The position numbers and the translations under genes are program-made. A stretch of DNA of 64,000 bases from Soonwooa sp023440705. GTDB taxonomy: Bacteria > Bacteroidota > Bacteroidia > Flavobacteriales > Weeksellaceae. The stretch spans positions 62,001 to 126,000 of the forward strand of contig JAEXRP010000003.1 of NCBI GenBank assembly GCA_023440705.1. Reading direction: 5' to 3'. This document shows, piece after piece, positions 16,781 through 24,820 of the stretch (position 1 is its first letter; every line of letters begins with the position of its first letter). Below the pieces are notes generated by a model that saw nothing but the letters and a program-made list of their open reading frames with translations, was not told where the DNA came from and did no database searches.

Positions 16781-18049
16781 ATGAAGAAGCTTCTATTTTT
16801 CCTAAACGTGTTGCTATTTGCTTTTATAAGCGCACAAAAAGACACCGCACAAATTGTAGTTCCTAATCGAGTTAATACCGTAGCAGATTTTCAAGATAAA
16901 CCTTATGTTATTATGATTTCGGTGGATGGTTTTAGGTACGATTATCCAAAAAAATATGCGACACCCAATATCGATAGATTATCAAAAGAAGGTGTCTCAG
17001 CAGATTACATGAATCCGAGTTTTCCCTCGATAACATTTCCGAATCATTACACTTTGGTGACAGGTTTATATCCTGCGCATCACGGTTTGGTAGACAATTT
17101 CTTTTATGACTACAAAAGAAACGAAGCTTACAAAATGAATGACGGAAAAATCGTTAGCGACGGTTCTTGGTACGGCGGAAAACCACTTTGGAGTTTAGCG
17201 GAAGAGCAAGGACTTTTGTCAGCATCTTTGTTCTGGGTAAGTTCTCAGTCCGATGCGGGGAAAGCGCGACCTACTTATTATTACAACTACCACGAAAAGT
17301 TTAATAACGATCAAAAAGTTAATATTATTCTTAATTGGTTAAAACTTCCCGAAGCGCAACGTCCACATTTTATTACGATGTATTTTCCGGAAGTTGACGC
17401 GAATGGACATCATCACGGACCAGATTCTAAAGAAACGGAAGAGGCCGTAAAATCTGTCGATACCGCAATTGGAGATTTGGTTACCAAAGTCAATACTCTT
17501 GGACTCAAAAATGTGAATTTCGTTTTCGTATCCGACCATGGCATGATAAAGGTTGATAAAGAAAACGCTATCGACATTCCCGAAATCCTAAAAGATAAAT
17601 CGCGTTTCGATTATTTTAATAGCAATACGTTATTGCGTGTAAAAGTTAAAAATCCTGATGAGGTTAAACAAGTTTATAAAGAACTTAAAAGAAAGAAAAT
17701 CGGCGATTATAAAGTTTATAAAGAATCTTGTTTCCCTCGACGTTTGCATTATGGTAAAAAAGATGACGTATTTGATAGGATAGGTGACATACTTTTAGTT
17801 CCCAACGCTCCAAAAGTTTTTCTTGAAAAAGCTAAGACAACAAGCATCGGAAAACATGGTTTTGATCCTAAAAAAGTTCCTGAAATGCGCGCTATTTTCC
17901 GAGCTTGGGGACCTGCTTTCAAATCAGATTTTGAGATTTCGCATTTTGATAATGTTAATGTTTATCCAATTGTAACTAAAATTCTAGGTCTTAAAATCAC
18001 TTCACCAATTGATGGTAAAGAAAAAGTTGTAGATAAGATTTTGAAATAA
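16781..18049 (+). CDS. Ectonucleotide pyrophosphatase/phosphodiesterase (NPP-type alkaline phosphatase superfamily)
   Basis: 422 residues from the ATG at 16781, which directly opens a signal peptide ending ISAQ; the in-frame ATG 21 bp upstream would add seven non-signal residues and lies inside a TACATTTG box. NPP hallmarks: metal-binding D49 in MISVDGFR, the nucleophile T85 in SITFPNHYTLVTG, then YFPEVDANGHHHGP and FVSDHGM metal motifs. These are exported phosphodiesterases/pyrophosphatases acting on nucleotides or phospholipid-type esters. Single gene with a strong terminator. Confidence 0.92.
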   Translation: MKKLLFFLNVLLFAFISAQKDTAQIVVPNRVNTVADFQDKPYVIMISVDGFRYDYPKKYATPNIDRLSKEGVSADYMNPSFPSITFPNHYTLVTGLYPAHHGLVDNFFYDYKRNEAYKMNDGKIVSDGSWYGGKPLWSLAEEQGLLSASLFWVSSQSDAGKARPTYYYNYHEKFNNDQKVNIILNWLKLPEAQRPHFITMYFPEVDANGHHHGPDSKETEEAVKSVDTAIGDLVTKVNTLGLKNVNFVFVSDHGMIKVDKENAIDIPEILKDKSRFDYFNSNTLLRVKVKNPDEVKQVYKELKRKKIGDYKVYKESCFPRRLHYGKKDDVFDRIGDILLVPNAPKVFLEKAKTTSIGKHGFDPKKVPEMRAIFRAWGPAFKSDFEISHFDNVNVYPIVTKILGLKITSPIDGKEKVVDKILK

Positions 18050-18060
18050 TTTTTTAAAAG

Positions 18061-18098
18061 AAGCCTTTCAGGGTTCCAAACCCTGAAAGGCTTTTCAA
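18061..18098. terminator. Bidirectional terminator between the phosphodiesterase and OmpA-family genes
   Basis: 15-bp perfect stem (18061-18075 with 18079-18093) with a three-base loop, followed by TTTTC on the plus strand and preceded by an A-rich run that serves the minus-strand gene. Confidence 0.88.
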
Positions 18099-18104
18099 TT
18101 ATAT

Positions 18105-19808
18105 TTATTTCGCACAAATAACTTTGAATTCCGTTCTTCGGTTATGTTGATGTTGCTCTTCGGAGCAGTTAACATCGTTTTTACATTCATTTAATAATTT
18201 CGTTTCGCCATAACCTTTTGCGATAACTCGACTTCGGCTAAGTCCTTTTGATACTAAATAATTAACCGCCGAGTCTGCGCGACCTTGCGATAGTTTTAGG
18301 TTGTAATCATCAGAACCTCGAGAGTCTGTGTGCGAAGATAACTCCAGTTTTATTGTTGGGTTTTCAGCTAAGAATTGGTAAAGCTTGTCAAGTTCTGGTT
18401 TTGCATCCTCACGAATTGTGGTTTTATCAAAATCGTAATTAATGTTTTGCAAGTTAATCGCTTTGTCACAAGTCGCTTCCTCCATACAAACTTGAAGATT
18501 GATAAACATTTTTTTAGTTCGATCATTCTTTTTGCCGTCAAGATTTTCGGTTTGTGAGAAGTAGTTTCCTTTTTTGCCATAGATGCTGTACAATTCATCT
18601 TTTGAAGCCATAAAACTGAAAGTTCCGTTCGCCGAAGTTTTTAGGTTTTTAACTTCCGAAGTTTTTTCATTTTTAAGACTAACACTGGCGTAAGGTAAAG
18701 CTTTTTGTGTTTTGCAATCTGTCACTTTTCCTTCGATAAAGAATCTTTCGTCCTCATTTTCTAATTCGAAATACAAAGGTGTCAATGTGAAAATAGTTGT
18801 TTTTTCAATTTTTTTTGTGACTAAATTAATGTCGCGATATTTTCCTTTAAGCTCGTAATCATCAGGTTTTACATTATTAAATGTTACCTTTCCGTCTTTA
18901 TTAGAAGTTCCGTAGTATGCGCGCTGACCTTGACTGTTAAATAATACAACCTCCGAATTTGGAAGCACTTCGCCAGAATATTTGTCTTTCACTAAAACTT
19001 CCATTTTGTAAGTGTTTGTCGCAACTTTAGACTTTTTATTTTTGTAAGTATTCCCGAAACGGTACACCAAACCAGCAAAAGCCCCAATAGAATGCGCCTC
19101 GTGCTCCAGCGTGCTACGACCTTGGAAGCCTTGTTGTGTGTTGAGGTTATTTTGTCCATTAACTTCCGAATATGGATAATAGCCTGCAATTGTACCTGTT
19201 CCGTTTTCTTTAATTTGGAAATGCTGAAGATAATATGCCCCAAAATTTAACCCAAGATTTTCGGTGAAGAAATAATTTAACTCTAGTTGTGCTTTTGCAC
19301 TCGCAACACTTGATACATCGTAACTATTATGTTCATTAAGTGCAATGTTTTGATTGTTTGCGATTCCTGTCAATTGGATGTCGCCATTCTTCAAAGTGCT
19401 GATGCCACCACGAAGTTTGAAAATCATCGAAAGCTCATCCGAAAAATCATGTTTAAAATTAGGACCAATCCCGATAAACATTCGGTTAAGAGAATTTTCT
19501 GAAAGCTGAATGTTATTTAATTTAGCATTGTTTAAAAATAAATTATCGGTAGGATAGGCGCTTTTTGCTGAATTACTTAAATAATTAAAATCTACTCCCA
19601 ATCCGAACCAAGTCCAGAAATAGTCAACATTTGCACCGACATTAAAACCAGGTTTGTAATTGATAAAAGGCGTTTTGTTATCCAAAGAAGGAAGGTCGAT
19701 TCCACCATTAATTCCGATTCGGAAGTTATTGTCAAAGTCGCCATAATACTGCGCTTTTGTAGCAACAAGAGAACAACTTAACAATAAAAAAGCATAGATT
19801 TTTTTCAC
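18105..19808 (-). CDS. OmpA-family outer-membrane protein
   Basis: 567 residues with a signal peptide ending TKAQ. The first ~260 residues look like an outer-membrane beta-barrel (alternating strands with aromatic ends). Then come two carboxypeptidase-regulatory/SdrD-like beta domains (about 275-345 and 355-420) and a C-terminal OmpA domain with NYDFDKTTIREDAKPELD and SSHTDSRGSDDYNLKLSQGRA, the peptidoglycan-binding signature. It likely anchors the outer membrane to the wall. This multi-domain build is common in Flavobacteriia (PorE/Omp-like proteins). Monocistronic. Confidence 0.9.
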   Translation of the reverse strand: MKKIYAFLLLSCSLVATKAQYYGDFDNNFRIGINGGIDLPSLDNKTPFINYKPGFNVGANVDYFWTWFGLGVDFNYLSNSAKSAYPTDNLFLNNAKLNNIQLSENSLNRMFIGIGPNFKHDFSDELSMIFKLRGGISTLKNGDIQLTGIANNQNIALNEHNSYDVSSVASAKAQLELNYFFTENLGLNFGAYYLQHFQIKENGTGTIAGYYPYSEVNGQNNLNTQQGFQGRSTLEHEAHSIGAFAGLVYRFGNTYKNKKSKVATNTYKMEVLVKDKYSGEVLPNSEVVLFNSQGQRAYYGTSNKDGKVTFNNVKPDDYELKGKYRDINLVTKKIEKTTIFTLTPLYFELENEDERFFIEGKVTDCKTQKALPYASVSLKNEKTSEVKNLKTSANGTFSFMASKDELYSIYGKKGNYFSQTENLDGKKNDRTKKMFINLQVCMEEATCDKAINLQNINYDFDKTTIREDAKPELDKLYQFLAENPTIKLELSSHTDSRGSDDYNLKLSQGRADSAVNYLVSKGLSRSRVIAKGYGETKLLNECKNDVNCSEEQHQHNRRTEFKVICAK

Positions 19809-19922
19809 AGAAATAATTTTTGTAAAAATAGGGATTTTATAGTTTTAATTTGTCACAATAAAAAATACAATAAATTATTAATTTTATAATAGAAAATATT
19901 TACCTTCATCAAAACTTTTACT

Positions 19923-20411
19923 ATGAAATGGATTTCTCCTTTTTTATTATTTTTTCTTTACGCTTGCGATGTTGGCTACAATGCAAAGTCGGGTATTAGT
20001 AGTACGCCGAAATCTGCTGAACAGGCTGCTTCTCCAAAAATAATGTATCTCTTTTTCGAAATTGAAAAAGGCAAATCTTCGCCGATTGTTAAGTTACAAG
20101 ATAAAAAAATAACAGATGGCTTTATTAAATTGGAGGTTTTGGACAATAGAAGAGAACAAATGCCAAATTATCTTAAGGTTGATTTGTTAACAGCTGATCA
20201 AAAAATTGTAAAAACATTCTTGCTAGATGATCCGCTTGCGCCTGTCATGGAAAGTTATACACCTACAGGAATGGAAAAAGAGCAAGCCAATTTTGATAAA
20301 GCTGAATTTTCGATTAGATACAATCAAGATTCCGACGTGAAGATTACTCAAATTAATATTTATGAAATTAATGGACAAAATACTAGGTTAATACACAATC
20401 AAAACTTATAA
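19923..20411 (+). CDS. Hypothetical lipoprotein upstream of the M64 peptidase
   Basis: 162 residues. A short hydrophobic leader ends in a lipobox LYAC (Cys 15). The mature part contains YLFFEIEKGKSSPIVKLQDKKITDGFIK and appears all-beta. No family recognised. Its stop lies 3 bp before the start of the M64 peptidase, so both are almost certainly co-transcribed; it may be a partner, inhibitor or surface anchor for the peptidase, which is inference from position only. Confidence 0.65.
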   Translation: MKWISPFLLFFLYACDVGYNAKSGISSTPKSAEQAASPKIMYLFFEIEKGKSSPIVKLQDKKITDGFIKLEVLDNRREQMPNYLKVDLLTADQKIVKTFLLDDPLAPVMESYTPTGMEKEQANFDKAEFSIRYNQDSDVKITQINIYEINGQNTRLIHNQNL

Positions 20412-20414
20412 ATT

Positions 20415-21776
20415 ATGAAAAAACTCTCCTTATTATTTGGGATGTTAGGCGGACTTATGTGCGCGCAGACATTCGAAGTTGTACCAGTTTTGGAAAATGG
20501 TCCACGCGACAAACGCATCAACCTTGTTATTATGGGCGATGGTTATACAAGCAGCCAGCAAGCAACTTTTACACAAGATGTTGCTAATATTGCAAACTAT
20601 CTGTTTAGTAAAGCGCCTTATACCAACTACAAAAATTATTTTAATGTGTATGCTATTAAAGTAATCTCTGCGGAATCTGGTGTTAAACATCCAGGGACTG
20701 CATCAGATGTAGCAGAACCTGTTATACCGATTTCTAATCCTAATAATTATTTAGGGACTTCCTATGATGTTGGTGGGACACACCGTTGTGTTTATGGAAA
20801 TGTAAACAAAACATCTCAAACATTAGCAACCAATTTTCCCGATTATGATATGGCGCTAATTGTTGGTAATGATACCGAATATGGTGGTTGTGGTGGTGCA
20901 TTTGCTTTTTTGTCAAGACACAACCAAGCGCCAGATGTCGCGGTGCATGAACTAGGACACTCTTTCGGAAAGTTGGCGGATGAGTATTGGTTTTCGGGCA
21001 GTGGAGAATCTCCCAATAAAACGAAAAATAATGATCCGACAACTATAAAATGGAAAAATTGGCTAGGTACTAACAATGTTGGGATCTATCCGTATACCGA
21101 AAGTCCAACTTGGTTCCGACCACATCAAAATTGTGAAATGCGCTATCTTAATCAGCAATTTTGTAGTGTTTGTAAAGAAACTTTGATAGAAAAAATACAT
21201 GCAACCCAAAACCCTGTGGAATCTTATACTCCGGCAAATACAGGAACAATAGGAGCAGAAGAACAAATGAATTTTAATGTTAATCTCATTTTACCAATTC
21301 CAAATACTTTGGCTGCTAGTTGGAAGTTAAACGGAACAGCTGTTGGTACTAATTCTGGAACTTTGATTATTAATAAAAATCAGTTGCAAATCGGGAATAA
21401 TCAACTAACTTTTAATGTGGTTGATAATACTACAGATGTTAGAGTTGATAACCATTCGGCGACGCATTTAACGAGTATTACGTGGACGATTAATCGTACT
21501 AACTTAGGTGTATCAAATGTTGGAAGTCAAATCTATGATTTCGTTGTTTACCCTAACCCAACAAATGATTATTTGCAAATTGGTTCTAAACAAAAGAATC
21601 TAGGCGAATTATCAGCAGTGATTACTGATATGTCTGGTCGTGTGATTTCTAAACTTAAATTAAAAGAGTCGGACAATTATAAAGTTGACATGAAGTATTT
21701 GGCGAGAGCAACTTATGTTGTTAGTGTTTATAAAGATGCTTCGCTCTTATTTACCAAACAAGTTATTAAAGAATAG
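20415..21776 (+). CDS. M64-family metallopeptidase with T9SS type A sorting domain
   Basis: 453 residues. Signal peptide to LMCAQ, then an M64 (IgA peptidase-like) domain starting with NLVIMGDGYTSSQQATF. The zinc site HELGHSFGKLADEY begins at residue 178 (H178, E179, H182 and the following D/E). The last ~75 residues form a type A T9SS sorting domain (DFVVYPNPTNDYLQI ... YVVSVYKDASLLFTKQVIKE). It is therefore exported through the T9SS to the cell surface or medium as a protease. M64 enzymes include the Clostridium ramosum IgA protease, but no such specificity can be claimed here. Confidence 0.92.
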   Translation: MKKLSLLFGMLGGLMCAQTFEVVPVLENGPRDKRINLVIMGDGYTSSQQATFTQDVANIANYLFSKAPYTNYKNYFNVYAIKVISAESGVKHPGTASDVAEPVIPISNPNNYLGTSYDVGGTHRCVYGNVNKTSQTLATNFPDYDMALIVGNDTEYGGCGGAFAFLSRHNQAPDVAVHELGHSFGKLADEYWFSGSGESPNKTKNNDPTTIKWKNWLGTNNVGIYPYTESPTWFRPHQNCEMRYLNQQFCSVCKETLIEKIHATQNPVESYTPANTGTIGAEEQMNFNVNLILPIPNTLAASWKLNGTAVGTNSGTLIINKNQLQIGNNQLTFNVVDNTTDVRVDNHSATHLTSITWTINRTNLGVSNVGSQIYDFVVYPNPTNDYLQIGSKQKNLGELSAVITDMSGRVISKLKLKESDNYKVDMKYLARATYVVSVYKDASLLFTKQVIKE

Positions 21777-21781
21777 ACTAC

Positions 21782-21810
21782 AAGCACCGTTAACCAGCGG
21801 TGCTTTTTGT
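21782..21810 (+). terminator. Terminator of the M64 peptidase unit, overlapping the convergent gene's 3' end
   Basis: Stem AAGCACCG (21782-21789) with CGGTGCTT (21798-21805) plus T-run. The right arm and tail are also the last codons of the convergent serine hydrolase. Confidence 0.75.
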
Positions 21811-22917
21811 TTCTGCTTTTGTCCAAAGCATTTGTAAAGAATCTATTTTAGCTCTTATTTCGCGATGGCTTTTGTAGATGGCTTTTTTACCTAGCTTTTC
21901 GTTAGCGATATTGGAAAGGATGACAACAGACGTTTTAGTTTCGGGATAATACATCACCAAAGACGGTGCACCTTTAACATAGCCTGTATGTAGATATGTT
22001 TTCGGGTCCTCCTCATGAATCATAATTCCGCAACCGTATTTTACTTTTCCTAAAATATAATGATCAAAAGTTTTGGCAGGCTTTACAAAAATTTGAAATG
22101 CCGAATCGCTCAATATTTTTCCGTTATACAAAGACTTGTTCCAAAGATGAAGGTCATCAACTGTTGACAAAATTCCACCAGCTGCAATCGAAATATTATT
22201 TTTATCCAAACGTTTTGGCATGTTTGGGACTTCTTCATTTTGTTTTAAACTTCCAAGATGTGCGCTTGCAAAATTATTTCCGTTAAAGAAATTTCCTGTT
22301 GAAGAATGTGTCATTCCTAATTTTTGGAACAAAGCCATAACGTTATCATCGTAAGACTTTCCAGTAAGATTTTCGACAATATCACCTAGACTTTTGTAGC
22401 CATCATTAGAATAATGCATCGCTGTTCCTGGTTTGAAAAGAAGTCGCTCTCCAATAAAATTAATGCCAGAAGTATGATGTAATAATTGCGAAACGGTGAT
22501 GTCTTGATAAGTTTTTGTTTTATAATCTTGTAGATATTTTGACACTTTATCATCGATATTAAGTTTTTTTTGCTCCTGAAGTTGTAGGATTAAAACGCCA
22601 GCAAACTGCTTACTATTTGACGCAATGGGAAAAAGTGTTTGGTTATCAATTTTTGTTTCAGTTTTAAAATTAGAAAAACCATTGGCTCGTTCATAGATTT
22701 TTTTGTTGTCCCAATCTACAGACACAATGGCGTTAAACTTATTTTTTAAAATAATTGAATCTAAAAGCGGTGTGATTTCAGCAGTTTTTTTGGCGAGCGA
22801 AATACTGTCTTCAATGCGTTTTTGATCAATAATTTTTTGAGCTTCGACTTCTTCAGCTTTTTTGCATGCTCCAAAAAAAGTAAAAATTAATAAGATCCAA
22901 ACCAATTGTTTTTTCAT
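21790..22917 (-). CDS. Class C beta-lactamase-like serine hydrolase, lipoprotein
   Basis: 375 residues. A lipobox FFGAC gives lipidated Cys 18, followed by an Ala/Glu/Lys-rich linker. The beta-lactamase/transpeptidase-like fold shows the SxxK nucleophile motif S100-N-S-K103, an HYSNDGY motif (the Y-x-N element) and a C-terminal HTGYVKGAPS (the KTG-like box). Such proteins are usually esterases, D-amino-acid peptidases or penicillin-binding-like hydrolases; resistance to beta-lactams cannot be inferred. Its last nine codons coincide with the terminator of the convergent M64 gene. Confidence 0.88.
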   Translation of the reverse strand: MKKQLVWILLIFTFFGACKKAEEVEAQKIIDQKRIEDSISLAKKTAEITPLLDSIILKNKFNAIVSVDWDNKKIYERANGFSNFKTETKIDNQTLFPIASNSKQFAGVLILQLQEQKKLNIDDKVSKYLQDYKTKTYQDITVSQLLHHTSGINFIGERLLFKPGTAMHYSNDGYKSLGDIVENLTGKSYDDNVMALFQKLGMTHSSTGNFFNGNNFASAHLGSLKQNEEVPNMPKRLDKNNISIAAGGILSTVDDLHLWNKSLYNGKILSDSAFQIFVKPAKTFDHYILGKVKYGCGIMIHEEDPKTYLHTGYVKGAPSLVMYYPETKTSVVILSNIANEKLGKKAIYKSHREIRAKIDSLQMLWTKAETKSTAG

Positions 22918-22954
22918 ATTCTACCGTGTTTTCTACGAAAATAGAAAACAAAAA

Positions 22955-22989
22955 TGAAAAAAGAAAGTCTTGTAAATTTTTACAAGACT
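22955..22989 (-). terminator. Terminator of the secreted hypothetical gene (minus strand)
   Basis: 11-bp stem 22966-22976 with 22979-22989 and a minimal loop; on the minus strand the stem is followed by a T-rich stretch. Confidence 0.7.
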
Positions 22990-23013
22990 ATTATTTAATT
23001 TTCAAAGAGTTAA

Positions 23014-23553
23014 TTAATTCTTCTTCCCAACATATTGTAGACCAGCAAGAGCTCCTTTAACATCAACTTCGACACCTTTTTTGCTAACTTTAGTGCCACC
23101 CGCTGAAATCTCTCCATTACTGCTAACTTTTACGCCGCCAACATTTACACCTTTTTTACTAACCGAAACATTATCATAATCCGATTGCGAAATACCGAAA
23201 CATTGAGACTTGTTGTTAAGAGCGATGGCAATTTCATTTTCTTCTTTGTCAAAAATGACGCAACCCAATTTTACAGCATAACCACCAACAGTCTGTGCCG
23301 GAACGTTGTATACTGCTTTATCTTCGTTACTTGCATTAGCAATTGCATAAAATGTTGAACCACCAATAAGATTAGAAATCCAAATTTTATTTTTCTGAGT
23401 TTTGTCTGGTGTAATTTTTACATCCGTTTGCGCTGCATCTCGTATTTGATCTGGTGCAATTAAAGCCGATTGTGTGTACGAACCGATCACTGACTGCGCA
23501 AATGTCACGCTGACTGCTCCAATAATTGAAGCTAGTAAAATAATTTTTTTCAT
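23014..23553 (-). CDS. Secreted hypothetical protein with duplicated C-terminal motif
   Basis: 179 residues. The signal peptide ends VTFAQ. The central region has two Cys residues (KLGCVIFD and SQCFGIS) that could form a disulfide. The C-terminal ~45 residues contain two copies of a KVSKKGVxVxxVK-like strand motif separated by SSNGEISAGG. No family recognised. Expected to be periplasmic or on the outer membrane. It has its own terminator, and the 231-bp upstream gap is very AT-rich with repeated TATTATAATA strings. Confidence 0.6.
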   Translation of the reverse strand: MKKIILLASIIGAVSVTFAQSVIGSYTQSALIAPDQIRDAAQTDVKITPDKTQKNKIWISNLIGGSTFYAIANASNEDKAVYNVPAQTVGGYAVKLGCVIFDKEENEIAIALNNKSQCFGISQSDYDNVSVSKKGVNVGGVKVSSNGEISAGGTKVSKKGVEVDVKGALAGLQYVGKKN

Positions 23554-23733
23554 CTTTTATTAATTTTAGTATTATAATATTACGATGAAAAACTATTTTT
23601 ATTTTTAAAAGAAAGTTAAGTTTCTGTTAAACCTTATTCTATATATTATAATAAATGTTCTATTTTTTGTTTTAAAATGAACAGCAATTTTATTTAAAAT
23701 AGAGCTACTTATTTTTTTACCACTCAAATATTA

Positions 23734-23762
23734 TTGGTTCTATAATAAAACCTCTACATTTG
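23734..23762 (+). promoter_or_regulatory. Promoter of the DUF420-like gene
   Basis: TTG at 23734-23736, an 18-bp spacer and TACATTTG at 23755-23762: a good Bacteroidota promoter, 22 bp before the ATG. Confidence 0.7.
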
Positions 23763-23784
23763 AATACTTCAAAAAAAATTAATT

Positions 23785-24237
23785 ATGACTGCAGGTTTCT
23801 TAATCGTCCTTGGAATGTTAATTCTCTCTTTTATCGCGCCTTTCGTTACGCTTTATGCCGTTGCACAAGTTAGAAAAGGAAATTATGACTCGCACGCAAA
23901 AATTCAGAAAAGATTGTTCTTTACTTGCGTTATCGGAGTTTTGGCTTTAGAAGGATTAATTAGAGTTTCGGGAGGTTCAGGAAGTTTGGTTGCAAACAGC
24001 GAATATTCGAGTACGTTGTGGTTTAAAACGCTTCTTATCGCTCATATTATTGGGGCGGTTCTTACTTACATTATTTGGGGATTTCAGATTTTTAAATCTA
24101 TGGGACAACAAAAGAAAACCAACTTACCAGGAAGTTTTAGCAACACTCATAAAAAGCTAGGTTACGCTGTAATTTTTGGTTTGTTTTATACTGCTATTAC
24201 TGCATTTTTTGTTTGTCTGTTTGCGTTTTTCTTGTAA
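23785..24237 (+). CDS. DUF420-like integral membrane protein
   Basis: 150 residues with four hydrophobic helices. Between helices 1 and 2 lies the polar QVRKGNYDSHAKIQKRLFF segment with a His, the pattern of DUF420 proteins (RG-x(4)-H-x(2)-L/R). Further His residues (AHIIGA, THKKLGY) recur near membrane boundaries, as in this family, whose members often accompany cytochrome oxidases. No oxidase genes are nearby, so the role is open. Single gene with clear promoter and terminator. Confidence 0.75.
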   Translation: MTAGFLIVLGMLILSFIAPFVTLYAVAQVRKGNYDSHAKIQKRLFFTCVIGVLALEGLIRVSGGSGSLVANSEYSSTLWFKTLLIAHIIGAVLTYIIWGFQIFKSMGQQKKTNLPGSFSNTHKKLGYAVIFGLFYTAITAFFVCLFAFFL

Positions 24238-24254
24238 TTATAAACGATAATAAA

Positions 24255-24296
24255 AAACCTCATAAGATTTTATTTCTTATGAGGTTTTCTTTTTAT
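24255..24296. terminator. Terminator after the DUF420-like gene
   Basis: 13-bp stem 24255-24267 with 24276-24288 (AAAACCTCATAAG / CTTATGAGGTTTT), with a T-rich tail. It probably also serves the convergent GlcG/HbpS gene. Confidence 0.85.
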
Positions 24297-24306
24297 GAAA
24301 AATATT

Positions 24307-24705
24307 TTACAAAGCAGATATTCCTGCTTCAGCTACAACATGGTCGTTTTCTACTGTACTCCCACTTACACCAATCGCGCCAATAATTTCGCCATTGCTG
24401 CTTTTAATCGGAATTCCGCCTGGGAAAGTAATCAAACCACCATTTGAATGTTCGATATTGTACAAAGACCCTCCAGGTTGAGATAACTCACCAATTGCTC
24501 CAGTATTCATATCGAAGAAACGAGCCGTTTTTGCTTTTTTAATAGAGATATCCAAAGAACCAAGCCACGCTCCATCCATTCTTGCAAATGCAACCAAATT
24601 TGCTCCTGCATCTACAATTGCGATATTCATTTTCGTGTTGATAGCCTCCGCTTTTTCTTTTGCTGCCGAAATCATTTTTTCAGCATTTTCTAATGTAATA
24701 TTCAT
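24307..24705 (-). CDS. GlcG/HbpS-family protein
   Basis: 132 residues, no signal peptide. The Haem_degrading/GlcG pattern is complete: MNIAIVDAGANLVAFARMDGAWLGSLDISIKKAKTA near the N-terminus and GGIPIKSSNGEIIGAIGVSGSTVENDHVVAEAG near the C-terminus. Members include the haem-binding HbpS and GlcG of glycolate operons; the fold is PAS/GAF-like with uncertain function. Minus-strand TATATTTG (24733-24726) is a plausible -7 box. Single gene. Confidence 0.85.
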   Translation of the reverse strand: MNITLENAEKMISAAKEKAEAINTKMNIAIVDAGANLVAFARMDGAWLGSLDISIKKAKTARFFDMNTGAIGELSQPGGSLYNIEHSNGGLITFPGGIPIKSSNGEIIGAIGVSGSTVENDHVVAEAGISAL

Positions 24706-24775
24706 ATTCTGATTTTGGTTAATTACAAATATAACTTAAATTAAATAGATGAAACTGAGTGGCTTGTGTAACTAA

Positions 24776-24804
24776 AAAACCTCAACAATTTCGATGAGGT
24801 TTTT
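24776..24804 (-). terminator. Terminator of the 973-residue T9SS protein gene
   Basis: AAACCTCA / TGAGGTTT hairpin with T-runs on either strand. The 29-bp segment is nearly identical (two mismatches) to 27774-27802 on the other side of the gene. Confidence 0.75.
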
Positions 24805-24820
24805 GTTTGTATTTGTTTTT

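Noticed and set aside
16522..16866. 114-codon frame through the GC-rich repeat
   Set aside because: Its residues are an Arg/Ser-rich readout of the repeat, and it ends out of frame inside the phosphodiesterase signal sequence.
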